Of a DNA stretch of 57,276 nt, positions 1 through 6,805 are shown in pieces. A program made the translations under genes and the position numbers. The notes under the pieces were generated by a model. It saw only the letters and a program-made list of their open reading frames with translations. It was not told the DNA's origin and ran no database searches. This DNA is from JAAYYM01 sp964631375 (GTDB lineage: Bacteria; Bacillota; Clostridia; Lachnospirales; Lachnospiraceae), in contig CAZVYQ010000014.1 of the NCBI GenBank assembly GCA_964631375.1, positions 1-57,276 on the forward strand, given 5' to 3'. The first letter of the stretch is position 1, and every line of letters starts with the position of its first letter.

Positions 1-415
1 CACCCTGTGTATACTTCAGAACGAAAGCTGCCTCTGCACAGTACATATCAGGAGCCTCTGCTCCGCCTGCTGCGAGTGCCTGGTCAAGTGCTGGCTGATA
101 AGCGCCATCTGTTGTTGCTACGATTGTAGAATTTACAGTGTAACCAAAGTCAGGATGTGTCTCGATGAATTTGTCAACCATCTTAGGAACTTCGTCTGTA
201 AATGCGTACAGGTTAATAACCTTGTCGCCTGTTGCTGCTGCATCTGCTGCAGGAGCTTCCTCTTCTGCTGCCGGCTCTGCTGCTGGCTCTTCCTCTGCTG
301 CTGGTGCCTCTTCTGTTGCCGGTGCCTCAGCTGGTGCTGCAGATGAACCACAGCCTGCCAACAATGTAGCTACCATTGCTGTGCTGAGTAAAACACTTAG
401 TAACTTCTTTTTCAT
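1..415 (-). CDS. Sugar ABC transporter substrate-binding lipoprotein, N-terminal part (cut by window edge)
   Basis: Extracytoplasmic solute-binding protein of a carbohydrate ABC importer; only the first 138 codons lie in the window. A signal peptide starting MKKKLLSVLLS leads to a lipobox (LLAGC), so the mature protein should be lipid-anchored outside the membrane. It is followed by a low-complexity linker of Ala, Glu and Pro, about residues 24-58, and then the start of the binding fold (VINLYAFTDEVPKMVDKFIE). The start has a good ribosome site (GGAAGGGAG) just upstream. The gene is divergent from the AraC-type regulator at 763, a likely controller. The linker is very like that of the second binding protein at 39101-40456. 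Permeases would lie left of the window. Confidence 0.85.
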   Translation of the reverse strand, partial: MKKKLLSVLLSTAMVATLLAGCGSSAAPAEAPATEEAPAAEEEPAAEPAAEEEAPAADAAATGDKVINLYAFTDEVPKMVDKFIETHPDFGYTVNSTIVATTDGAYQPALDQALAAGGAEAPDMYCAEAAFVLKYTQG

Positions 416-442
416 TTTTAGTTCTCCCTTCCAAAAATAAAT

Positions 443-471
443 ATTATTATGTTACTTTTACAGAATATCAA
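443..471 (-). promoter_or_regulatory. Possible promoter of the binding-lipoprotein gene
   Basis: On the minus strand TTGATA (466-471) and AATAAT (443-448) are 17 bp apart. This predicts a short leader of roughly 20 nt before the ATG at 415. The region is very AT-rich, so chance matches are likely. Confidence 0.35.
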
Positions 472-575
472 AACAATATGGATTTATCTTCTCAAAAATT
501 GCTGTATCAGTATTAATTCTTGCTATCCTATATTGTACGATTCTTTTAAAAATGACCACTTTTTTGGACTTTTTT

Positions 576-602
576 TGAGCAGTTTGAGTAAAATGAGCAC
601 TA
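576..602. repeat. Three 9-bp direct repeats TGAG(C/T)A-N3
   Basis: TGAGCA at 576, TGAGTA at 585 and TGAGCA at 594 recur at an exact 9-bp period. They lie between the two divergent promoters and could be subsites for the neighbouring AraC-type regulator. No protein contact can be shown from sequence. Confidence 0.4.
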
Positions 603-706
603 AATAATGAACAAAATATGTCCATCTCTTGCGACTCAAACGTTTTTGTTCACAATCATGTCATATTCTCAAAATCCCGAAATCGCAACATTTTATACCT
701 AAAAAT

Positions 707-735
707 TTGACACGAATATCATTTATTGCTATATT
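707..735 (+). promoter_or_regulatory. Sigma-A-type promoter of the AraC regulator gene
   Basis: TTGACA (707-712) and TATATT (730-735) are separated by 17 bp. The start codon follows at 763 behind a GGGGG ribosome site. This is a near-consensus housekeeping promoter. Confidence 0.7.
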
Positions 736-762
736 AAATTATGAACACGGGGGATACAGAAT

Positions 763-1620
763 ATGATTGAAACATTGAATGGAGTACATGAAACTGTTAA
801 TTTTGAAAATGATTCTACAATTATCTTATATGATAATACGAAGACCGAGGACTATCCGACACACTGGCATGCTCCGATAGAAATACTGTTGCCATTGGAT
901 AATACATATAAAGCCATATGTAATAATATAACGTTTTCGTTAAATGTGGGAGACATTCTGCTGATTGCACCCGGAACACTACATTCTCTTTATGCTCCGG
1001 CCAAAGGACGCCGCTTGATTTTTCAGGCTGATGTGACTTTATTTAATTCGATTAAGGAATGCGAGTCTGCTGTATCCTTGATATCTCCGGCAACTCTTAT
1101 TACTGCAGAAAGCTCTCCACAGATTTATGAAAATATCTATCAACTTATGTTGGAGATTTTAGATGAGTACAATAGTGAAGAAATACTGAGCCATGCATCT
1201 ATCTATGCTAAGCTCATCCAGATTCTGGTTCTGATCGGAAGGACACACGCTACAGATATTGATAAGTTTGAGACCAGCCAGAACAAGCAGCAAGAATATA
1301 TCGAGAAATTTATGGATGTCTGCGATTATATTAATAAGCACTGTACAGAAAACCTGTCACTGGATGAAATATCCGAAATGGCAGGCTTCAGTAAGTATCA
1401 TTTTTCTCGCTTATTCAAGCAGTTCACAAATCATTCTTTCTATAAATATCTCAATCTGCATCGTATCATGTATGCAGAAAAGCTGTTGATCAATCCCGAT
1501 GTCTCTGTCACAGAGGTCGCTCTGTTATCGGGATTCAATTCGATATCTTCCTTCATCAGAATGTTTAAGATCTGCAAGGAATGTACTCCGACGGAATTTC
1601 GTATGATGTATCAACGATAA
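763..1620 (+). CDS. AraC-family transcriptional regulator with cupin-like sensor domain
   Basis: Transcriptional regulator of 285 residues, the usual length of the two-domain AraC family. The N-terminal half (about 15-150) looks like an AraC-type cupin, with the typical THWHAPIEI segment at 33-41 and a GDILLIAPGTLH strand pair. The C-terminal 100 residues hold two helix-turn-helix units: LSLDEISEMAGFSKYHFSRL and VTEVALLSGFNSISSFIR. In this family the cupin binds a small ligand, often a sugar. It is transcribed away from the sugar-binding lipoprotein gene, so it probably controls that transporter; this is inference from position. The 3' end meets the convergent deacetylase gene with only 3 nt between stop codons and no visible terminator. 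Confidence 0.9.
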   Translation: MIETLNGVHETVNFENDSTIILYDNTKTEDYPTHWHAPIEILLPLDNTYKAICNNITFSLNVGDILLIAPGTLHSLYAPAKGRRLIFQADVTLFNSIKECESAVSLISPATLITAESSPQIYENIYQLMLEILDEYNSEEILSHASIYAKLIQILVLIGRTHATDIDKFETSQNKQQEYIEKFMDVCDYINKHCTENLSLDEISEMAGFSKYHFSRLFKQFTNHSFYKYLNLHRIMYAEKLLINPDVSVTEVALLSGFNSISSFIRMFKICKECTPTEFRMMYQR

Positions 1621-1623
1621 CGT

Positions 1624-2430
1624 TTACAGAGTCAGTGTTTCACCTGCATGTATCTTTCTCTTCTGTCCGTCAGCCTCGATCCAGATCGTCAGAGCCGAAG
1701 GATTATACACTACCTGATGCTCGGTTGTTGCAATCAGGTTCTGAGCTGCACACAGATACTCCTTGATCTGGATATTGGTTGCATACCAGATATCCTCACG
1801 CCCCGAAATCTTCTCGCAAAAATGTTCCATACGATCCCAGTTATTTTCTCTATGAAACTCAAAGCTGTGACCCCATACATAAAACAACTGCAGATCCAGA
1901 TATGGCATTGGATTTAGAAATTTCTCTGTCAGAGAAAATACATCTGCACTATGATGACATGTCGGATGCCACTTCATAAAATCCTTCGGAATATGAAATT
2001 CATTTGTATTCTCTACAGTTCTGGAATACTCGATTCCGAGCGTTCTTGCTGTGGCACAGATTGTTTCAGAAAAGTCTCCGAACGGATATGACATCCCCCT
2101 GACAGGAACGCCTGTCAGTCTCTCCAGTTCTCTCCTGTCATCCAGGATTTCTGCAACCAGTCTGGAATGAGTTAATTGCGAGAACCAAGGATGTGTATAG
2201 CCATGACACGCTATCTCGTGCCCAGCATACAATTTTTTGACTTCGTCCTTTTTAATAAACTCAGTTTCATCATTACAAACATCGAGTGTTCCTGCATTCA
2301 GATGAAAGGTCGCCTTCAATTCATAACGGTTGAACAAATCCACAAGTTGTCTGTCATAACATTGACCGTCGTCATAACTTAATGTAAATGCCTTCTTTCT
2401 CCCTTCGGGAAACAGTATTCTATAGTTCAT
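1624..2430 (-). CDS. Polysaccharide deacetylase family protein (NodB/CE4 fold)
   Basis: Predicted metal-dependent deacetylase of 268 residues. CE4 motif 1 appears as TLSYDDG (16-22, Asp20 and Asp21) and motif 2 as HGYTH (His76 and His80), giving the Asp-His-His metal site. The third motif region is RGMSYPFGDF (111-120). No signal peptide or membrane segment is present, so the protein is probably cytoplasmic; many such members act on small or unknown substrates rather than on cell wall. AGGAGG lies 9 nt before the ATG. It is the last gene of a minus-strand run beginning upstream of purN, 52 nt after purN's stop. The exact substrate is unknown. Confidence 0.85.
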   Translation of the reverse strand: MNYRILFPEGRKKAFTLSYDDGQCYDRQLVDLFNRYELKATFHLNAGTLDVCNDETEFIKKDEVKKLYAGHEIACHGYTHPWFSQLTHSRLVAEILDDRRELERLTGVPVRGMSYPFGDFSETICATARTLGIEYSRTVENTNEFHIPKDFMKWHPTCHHSADVFSLTEKFLNPMPYLDLQLFYVWGHSFEFHRENNWDRMEHFCEKISGREDIWYATNIQIKEYLCAAQNLIATTEHQVVYNPSALTIWIEADGQKRKIHAGETLTL

Positions 2431-2482
2431 ATGAATTTTCCTCCTCTATATGCATCCTGTGTCATATCATATAGCTCTTAAA

Positions 2483-3076
2483 TTATCCCAACGATATCTG
2501 ACCGTCTGCAATCTTTCCTATAATCTCTACGAGAAATTCATGCTCTCGTGTAAGCACTCTGGCAGCAAGCGTCTCAGCAGTATCTCCTTCCAGAACAGGG
2601 ACTTCAGTTTGTGCGATAATATCTCCACTGTCATACTGCTCATTCACACGATGAATCGTCACGCCCGACACTCGTTCACCAGCAGCAATAACCGCCTCAT
2701 GTACATGGTTTCCATACATTCCCTTACCACCGTACTTAGGAAGTAATGCAGGGTGAATGTTAAAGACGCGATTATGGTACTTTTGCAATATGGAATCTCC
2801 CAGTTTTCTCATATAACCTGCCAGGAAAATCATATCTGTATGATGGCTGTCCAGGACCTCTAACATTTTACTTTCCAATTCAGCCTGATTCGTGATTACC
2901 TTATGACTCAGATAGTATCTGTCAATGTCCTCTCTTGCCGCACGTTCATATGCCATAGAATCTTCATTATTTGTAATCATGGCCACTACATCGGCATGGA
3001 TCTTACCTGACTTACAGCCATCGATGATCGCCTGCATATCCGACCCGCCATGTGATGCAAATACTGTTATGTTCAT
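2483..3076 (-). CDS. purN: Phosphoribosylglycinamide formyltransferase
   Basis: Transfers a formyl group from 10-formyltetrahydrofolate to glycinamide ribonucleotide, the third step of purine synthesis. The 198-residue protein has the phosphate-binding loop SHGGSDMQAI (8-17) and the catalytic Asn106, His108 (FNIHPALLP) and Asp149 (YDSGDII). I chose the ATG at 3076 because GGTGGAG sits upstream and the protein then begins at the first strand of the fold; an earlier in-frame start only adds unrelated residues. The other purine genes are not in this window, so purN is detached from a pur operon here. It follows the small gene at 3111-3314 by 34 nt and is likely co-transcribed with it. Confidence 0.93.
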   Translation of the reverse strand: MNITVFASHGGSDMQAIIDGCKSGKIHADVVAMITNNEDSMAYERAAREDIDRYYLSHKVITNQAELESKMLEVLDSHHTDMIFLAGYMRKLGDSILQKYHNRVFNIHPALLPKYGGKGMYGNHVHEAVIAAGERVSGVTIHRVNEQYDSGDIIAQTEVPVLEGDTAETLAARVLTREHEFLVEIIGKIADGQISLG

Positions 3077-3110
3077 ACCTATTCTCCACCTTTTAAGTAT
3101 TCTTTTGTCA

Positions 3111-3314
3111 CTATTTCTGTCTATCCAGCACTTCCTGTAGAGCTTCGTCGCTGATACTGATCCAGATATCTTCTTCCTCCGCATTCAAACCAAGATACTC
3201 GCGTAAGGTACAGGTTTCATCACTCATACCCCACTTCTGCGTATAATCGTCGATTTCCTCAAATGCAATCTCTCCTGCAAGATATCTTTCCTTAAATGTT
3301 TTACCACTGTTCAC
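3111..3314 (-). CDS. Conserved-looking small acidic protein, 67 residues
   Basis: Small soluble, strongly acidic protein with no recognised domain. It starts with GTG, 6 nt after a perfect AGGAGG, so translation is well supported. The sequence is mostly helix-forming, with a central TCTLREYLGLNAEEEDIW segment. It lies between the HAD phosphatase (11 nt upstream) and purN (34 nt downstream), all on the minus strand, so they probably share a message. I think similar small proteins occur in Lachnospiraceae, but I cannot name a family. No Cys pair, signal peptide or membrane segment is present, and no function can be assigned. Confidence 0.7.
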   Translation of the reverse strand: MNSGKTFKERYLAGEIAFEEIDDYTQKWGMSDETCTLREYLGLNAEEEDIWISISDEALQEVLDRQK

Positions 3315-3325
3315 GCCTTTTCCTC

Positions 3326-4111
3326 CTAATTCAGAAAATATTCCTCAATAAATCTTGCAACTCCATCATGATCATTGTCATACTCGGTAATATATGTTCC
3401 TGCCGCCTTAACCTGTGGCAGTCCATTGATCATCGCAACTCCATATCCGCAGAATCGAAGCATTTCCAGATCGCTGACATCATCTCCAAAGGCAGCTATC
3501 TCAGCAGGAGAAATATGCAAATGTGTTGCCAGCGCCTCTACGGCATTCCCCTTTGTGACACCATTCGGACAGATGCAATACCAGTTTTCCATGGCAAATC
3601 CAAATCCATGACAATCCGGATACTGTTCGACCACTCTGTAAAACGCGTCTGAATTCGTTGTTTCAACCGTCATCTTGTAAGAGGGCTTGCGTATGGGCTC
3701 TGCACAATCATGATAAATTCCGTGTGCATAATCCGATCCATAGGTTCCCAGTATGTCCCTACAACTACTGTAAAACTGATCGCCTGTCTCTATTGTTACA
3801 TCGCCCAGTCCATCTGTCTGACATAAGCCTGCCAGAATACCGTCTACCGTCTCGGCAGACATCATGGTTTGTGCGACAATCTCATCATGGACAATCACCA
3901 ATCCCCCATTGTCCAGAATCTTAACATCCGGTCTTAGTATATCCATATATTTTTTAGAGGGTAACTCGGCCCTTGCTGTTGCAAATCCGGTTAAAATGCC
4001 TTGTTCTCTGCATTTTTGAAATGCCTGTCTGGTTCGTTTTGTAATCTGTTTGTCTGTAGTCAATAGGGTGTCATCGAGGTCTGTTAATAACAATCGAATC
4101 TTGTTTGGCAT
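3326..4111 (-). CDS. HAD superfamily phosphatase, Cof type
   Basis: Cytoplasmic haloacid-dehalogenase-type sugar-phosphate or nucleotide phosphatase of 261 residues. Motif I is LLTDLDDTLL with nucleophile Asp11 and acid/base Asp13. The motif III lysine is probably Lys187 (VTKGNA), and motif IV is FGDDVSDLEML (208-218). The large cap domain between them is of the Cof (IIB) type. GGAAG lies upstream of the ATG. It stands downstream of a terminator that ends the previous gene, so it likely begins its own unit with the small protein, purN and the deacetylase. Substrates of this family are broad and cannot be read from sequence. Confidence 0.88.
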   Translation of the reverse strand: MPNKIRLLLTDLDDTLLTTDKQITKRTRQAFQKCREQGILTGFATARAELPSKKYMDILRPDVKILDNGGLVIVHDEIVAQTMMSAETVDGILAGLCQTDGLGDVTIETGDQFYSSCRDILGTYGSDYAHGIYHDCAEPIRKPSYKMTVETTNSDAFYRVVEQYPDCHGFGFAMENWYCICPNGVTKGNAVEALATHLHISPAEIAAFGDDVSDLEMLRFCGYGVAMINGLPQVKAAGTYITEYDNDHDGVARFIEEYFLN

Positions 4112-4163
4112 GTATCTTACTTCCTTCTCGCTTAATGTCTTTCATCAGTATATCATTATTTAG

Positions 4164-4206
4164 AAAAAAAAACGACCGGATTTTGATGTGATATCATCAT
4201 CCGGTC
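4164..4206 (-). terminator. Rho-independent terminator after the GyrI-like gene
   Basis: Perfect 8-bp arms GACCGGAT (4174-4181) and ATCCGGTC (4199-4206), plus a short inner GATG/CATC pairing, are followed on the minus strand by a run of nine T residues (4164-4172). It begins 17 nt after the stop codon at 4223. Confidence 0.88.
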
Positions 4207-4222
4207 ATTACATCTGGTTTTG

Positions 4223-4687
4223 TTATTTCAGAGAGATATACATATGAATCTCCGCATTTTCCATATCGCTGTTTTGGTACTCCTCGAAATCACACTGATA
4301 TGATCTCGGTAAATCCGTCATCTGCCACAACTCCTGCCAGAATTCCAGACAAGCCTGCTGCATATTTCCCCTGACAATAAATTTTGCATACTTTCCTGCA
4401 GGAATCGTTCTGATCACAGCCCCCTTGGGAATATCCTGTGTATTGCTGACCTCACATCCCACCGATGCACTGTACTCACTGTTGCAATCGCTCTCATAGT
4501 CGGAATACGTACAGATTGTCTTGCTGTTCACCTTGTTTTCAACTGCTGCATAAACCTGTCCGTAGAAATCCTTCCATAATGAACCAATGATCATCGTCAT
4601 ATTTTCATCTGAATTCTTTGTTCTGGCTGTCAGCCCTACCATTTTCTTTTCTGCTAATTCCACTACTTCATATTTCATTTGTTTCAT
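4223..4687 (-). CDS. GyrI-like / AraC effector-binding domain protein, stand-alone
   Basis: Protein of 154 residues resembling the GyrI-like small-molecule-binding domain found in AraC- and MerR-type regulators and in SbmC/GyrI. Supporting segments are the N-terminal strand YEVVELAEKKMVGL, the central VIRTIPAGKYAKFIVRG, and a C-terminal strand IHMYISLK. There is no DNA-binding domain, so it may be a ligand sink or partner protein. It follows the WYL regulator gene by 84 nt on the same strand and ends at a strong terminator. Its leader is odd: the only good ribosome site is separated from the ATG by a hairpin, and a palindrome lies further upstream (both listed separately). Confidence 0.75.
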   Translation of the reverse strand: MKQMKYEVVELAEKKMVGLTARTKNSDENMTMIIGSLWKDFYGQVYAAVENKVNSKTICTYSDYESDCNSEYSASVGCEVSNTQDIPKGAVIRTIPAGKYAKFIVRGNMQQACLEFWQELWQMTDLPRSYQCDFEEYQNSDMENAEIHMYISLK

Positions 4688-4725
4688 CGCACGTCCGATT
4701 CATCGGATCCGCGTGCTTTCCTCCT
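4688..4725 (-). promoter_or_regulatory. Ribosome site separated from start codon by a hairpin
   Basis: On the minus strand AGGAGG (4725-4720) is followed by AAA, then a 28-nt hairpin (4716-4689), one G, and the ATG at 4687. The hairpin pairs GCACG with CGTGC and TCCGA with TCGGA around a TGAA loop, with a 4-nt bulge. With the hairpin folded, effective spacing falls from about 32 to about 4 nt. An in-frame stop lies just upstream, which rules out a longer protein. Confidence 0.6.
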
Positions 4726-4758
4726 CTGTTTGATAACAAGAGGATAACATTTATAACC

Positions 4759-4774
4759 TGACATATGTATGTCA
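4759..4774. promoter_or_regulatory. Palindrome upstream of the GyrI-like gene (possible operator)
   Basis: Perfect 7-bp arms TGACATA and TATGTCA surround two central bases. It overlaps the stop codon of the WYL regulator gene and lies in the expected promoter region of the GyrI-like gene. The WYL regulator next door is a candidate binder. Confidence 0.4.
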
Positions 4775-5689
4775 TATTTTCTCACATTTATGATTTTTTT
4801 CAATCATTTTTTGAAGTAGACTTGAATATTCCGTTTTGATTTCTTCGGGTTCCAGGATTTCTAATCGATCTCCATAACCCAGTAAATAGGTAAAGAGCCA
4901 CTCGTTACGTTCTGTCTGCCACTCTATGATATAATTCTCTTCATCGAATTCTATGACAAAGTCCTTCAATTCATCCATTACACGATATCCTGCAACGGCA
5001 TCAATCTTGAGTTTTAGTGTGATTGTTTCGTTTTGTTCTTTATGATAACGATTGGGTTCGGATGCCGGATGAGTCTCTCTGTAAAATGAACCTTCCTCTG
5101 TTCTCGGTTCTTCCATACGTGATAACTTGAAAAATCGAAAATCCTTCTTAGTTCTGCAATATGCAAACAGATACCAGTTCTGACCTTTGAACACTAATTT
5201 ATAGGGCTCCACAACACGTATACTGCTTTCACCTTTTGTGTTGATATATGCAAATCTCATGGGACTGGATCTGAGGATACTTTCACGTATCAAGGAAAAA
5301 AGTTCTCTCTCTTTGTCACTGTTACTCCAAGAAGAAAAATCAATCTCGATCCAGTCATCAAAATCCTTTCGAAAGATTCCCTTCAGCTTTGACAATGGTG
5401 CTGAGACATCCTCCTGTCCGGTTGCTTTTAGACTTTGCAATGCCATGACCACCTGCGATTGTTCGGAGTCGGTCAACAGTGTCTTATTCAAGGAGTACTG
5501 CTCCATCAAATGAATACCGCCATGACGACCCTGTTCCGTATAGATCGGGATACCACACGCAGATAATATATCCAGATCTCTGTAAATGGTTCTGACAGAG
5601 ACCTCGAACCGTTCCGCCAGTTCCTTGGCAGTTACGGTTCTCTTCTCTAGTAAAATAAACGTGATCTCAAATAGCCGTTCTGTCTTCAT
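4772..5689 (-). CDS. YafY/WYL-family transcriptional regulator
   Basis: Regulator of 305 residues. The N-terminal winged helix-turn-helix (about 1-60) includes VTAKELAERFEVSVRTIYRDLDIL, typical of the HTH_11/DeoR-like group. The C-terminal half is a WYL-type domain: the stretch YKLVFKGQNWYLFAYCRTKKDF carries the Trp-Tyr-Leu signature. WYL domains are thought to bind nucleotides, nucleic acid or small ligands. The ATG overlaps the stop of the upstream DJ-1/PfpI gene by 4 nt (ATGA), so translation is probably coupled. It may regulate its own operon or the GyrI-like gene downstream; this is inference. Confidence 0.9.
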   Translation of the reverse strand: MKTERLFEITFILLEKRTVTAKELAERFEVSVRTIYRDLDILSACGIPIYTEQGRHGGIHLMEQYSLNKTLLTDSEQSQVVMALQSLKATGQEDVSAPLSKLKGIFRKDFDDWIEIDFSSWSNSDKERELFSLIRESILRSSPMRFAYINTKGESSIRVVEPYKLVFKGQNWYLFAYCRTKKDFRFFKLSRMEEPRTEEGSFYRETHPASEPNRYHKEQNETITLKLKIDAVAGYRVMDELKDFVIEFDEENYIIEWQTERNEWLFTYLLGYGDRLEILEPEEIKTEYSSLLQKMIEKNHKCEKI

Positions 5690-6282
5690 TCTCTATCTTT
5701 CCTGCAAAACAAATCATTATGGCTGTCACTGTTCCATATATATTCTATGTGCTCAGCGATTTCGTCCGCTCTCGCTTCGCCAAAGCGATCCCGTACAAAT
5801 CCAAGTGTCATATCGATACCGGCCGATACACCAGATGATGTATAATACTTTCCATCTACGATCCATCTGGCCCGTTCCTGCCAGTTCACCTGCTCGCCTA
5901 CTGAGCGTACCCAGTCAAAAGCCTTTTTATTACTGGTTGCCATCCGTCCATCCAACAGTCCGGTTTTCGCCAGAAGGGCCGAACCAGTACAAACACATAG
6001 GCAATACGCCGCCTGCTCTGCTGCCATCTGCAGACTGATTAAAAAAGCCTCATGGTTGACATAGTTTCTGGTGCCTTTTCCTCCCGGTATGATCAGAATC
6101 CCATCTGTATTAACCAGATCAATCCTCTCCGTCATGATACGCGTGTCCTGAGCACTGATAATCTCTCCTCCGTACAAAGAACCATAATGAATCTCATATT
6201 CATCTACCTTACCAAGAATCTCTACCGGTCCAAATGCATCCAATGTTTCAAAATCATCAAATAACAACACATTCACTCTCAT
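5686..6282 (-). CDS. DJ-1/PfpI family protein
   Basis: Class I glutamine-amidotransferase-like protein of 198 residues. It starts with VNVLLFDDFETLDAFGPVEIL, as in the isonitrile hydratase/ThiJ group, has the GILIIPGGKGTR loop, and shows the nucleophile elbow CVCTGSALLAKTGLL with Cys98. Glu21 (VEIL) is in the place of the conserved acidic residue. I chose the ATG at 6282 because GGAG stands 6 nt before it; two earlier in-frame starts have poorer sites. It begins 1 nt after the shikimate kinase stop and overlaps the WYL regulator start, so it sits in the middle of a tight operon. Members include hydratases, chaperones and deglycases; the activity here is open. Confidence 0.88.
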   Translation of the reverse strand: MRVNVLLFDDFETLDAFGPVEILGKVDEYEIHYGSLYGGEIISAQDTRIMTERIDLVNTDGILIIPGGKGTRNYVNHEAFLISLQMAAEQAAYCLCVCTGSALLAKTGLLDGRMATSNKKAFDWVRSVGEQVNWQERARWIVDGKYYTSSGVSAGIDMTLGFVRDRFGEARADEIAEHIEYIWNSDSHNDLFCRKDRE

Positions 6283-6283
6283 A

Positions 6284-6805
6284 TCAATCTCCATACTCCC
6301 TCTTAAAATCAAGTTGCTTATATATTCTTTCTACAATCTCACGCAGTTCAAGGTGTTCACAATCTACCACGGCATCTGCATATTTTTCATACAGCGGAAC
6401 TCTTTCCTCATATAGATCGAATAAAGACTGATCTGTTCTCATGGACACACCCCGATCCTGTAGATTGCCCAGCCGCTTTTGAATCGCGCCATAGGAAAGC
6501 TTCAGATAAACGACCAATCCGATCTCTCCAAAGTGAGCCATGGCTGTTTCTCCATATACGGCACTTCCCCCGGTTGCGATGACATAGTGTTCTGTGTCAA
6601 TGGAACTGTTGACCTGATTCTCTATCCTGTTAAATTCATCAATTCCTTTTTCTCTGATCAGTTCCCAAAGTCTCTTTCCTGTCTGCTTTTGAATCAACAG
6701 ATCACAATCCAGGAATTCATATCCAATCTTTTTTGCCAGAACCACCCCTACCGTACTCTTCCCTACGCCGGGCATTCCAATCAAAATAATATTATTACCG
6801 GTCAT
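6284..6805 (-). CDS. aroK: Shikimate kinase family protein
   Basis: Phosphorylates shikimate with ATP on the path to chorismate, if it is a true AroK. The 173-residue protein has a P-loop GMPGVGKST (10-18), the DCD-type segment FLDCDLL (31-37) and the substrate-loop VIATGGSAV. It is close to the usual AroK length. The ATG at 6805 overlaps the upstream acyltransferase stop by 11 nt and has GGTGGAG directly upstream, suggesting coupled translation; an in-frame ATG 10 codons earlier is also possible. No other aro gene is nearby. Sequence divergence leaves open a related small-molecule kinase, but shikimate kinase is the best call. Confidence 0.8.
   Translation of the reverse strand: MTGNNIILIGMPGVGKSTVGVVLAKKIGYEFLDCDLLIQKQTGKRLWELIREKGIDEFNRIENQVNSSIDTEHYVIATGGSAVYGETAMAHFGEIGLVVYLKLSYGAIQKRLGNLQDRGVSMRTDQSLFDLYEERVPLYEKYADAVVDCEHLELREIVERIYKQLDFKREYGD

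Larger units (their letters stand above)
416..762. other. Divergent intergenic region between binding lipoprotein and AraC regulator
   Basis: These 347 bases hold no gene I can support. They contain the two outward promoters listed separately and a set of three 9-bp direct repeats at 576-602. A run rich in T (around 557-576) precedes the repeats. No riboswitch or RNA gene is recognisable. Confidence 0.6.

Noticed and set aside
165..440. Plus-strand open frame rich in Ala and Ser opposite the lipoprotein gene
   Set aside because: It is the shadow of the Ala/Glu/Pro linker on the other strand; it has no ribosome site, and the minus frame has a signal peptide and lipobox.
636..655. CcpA cre-like element (CAAACGTTTTTG)
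   Set aside because: Only the centre matches the cre consensus; the outer TG and CA are absent.
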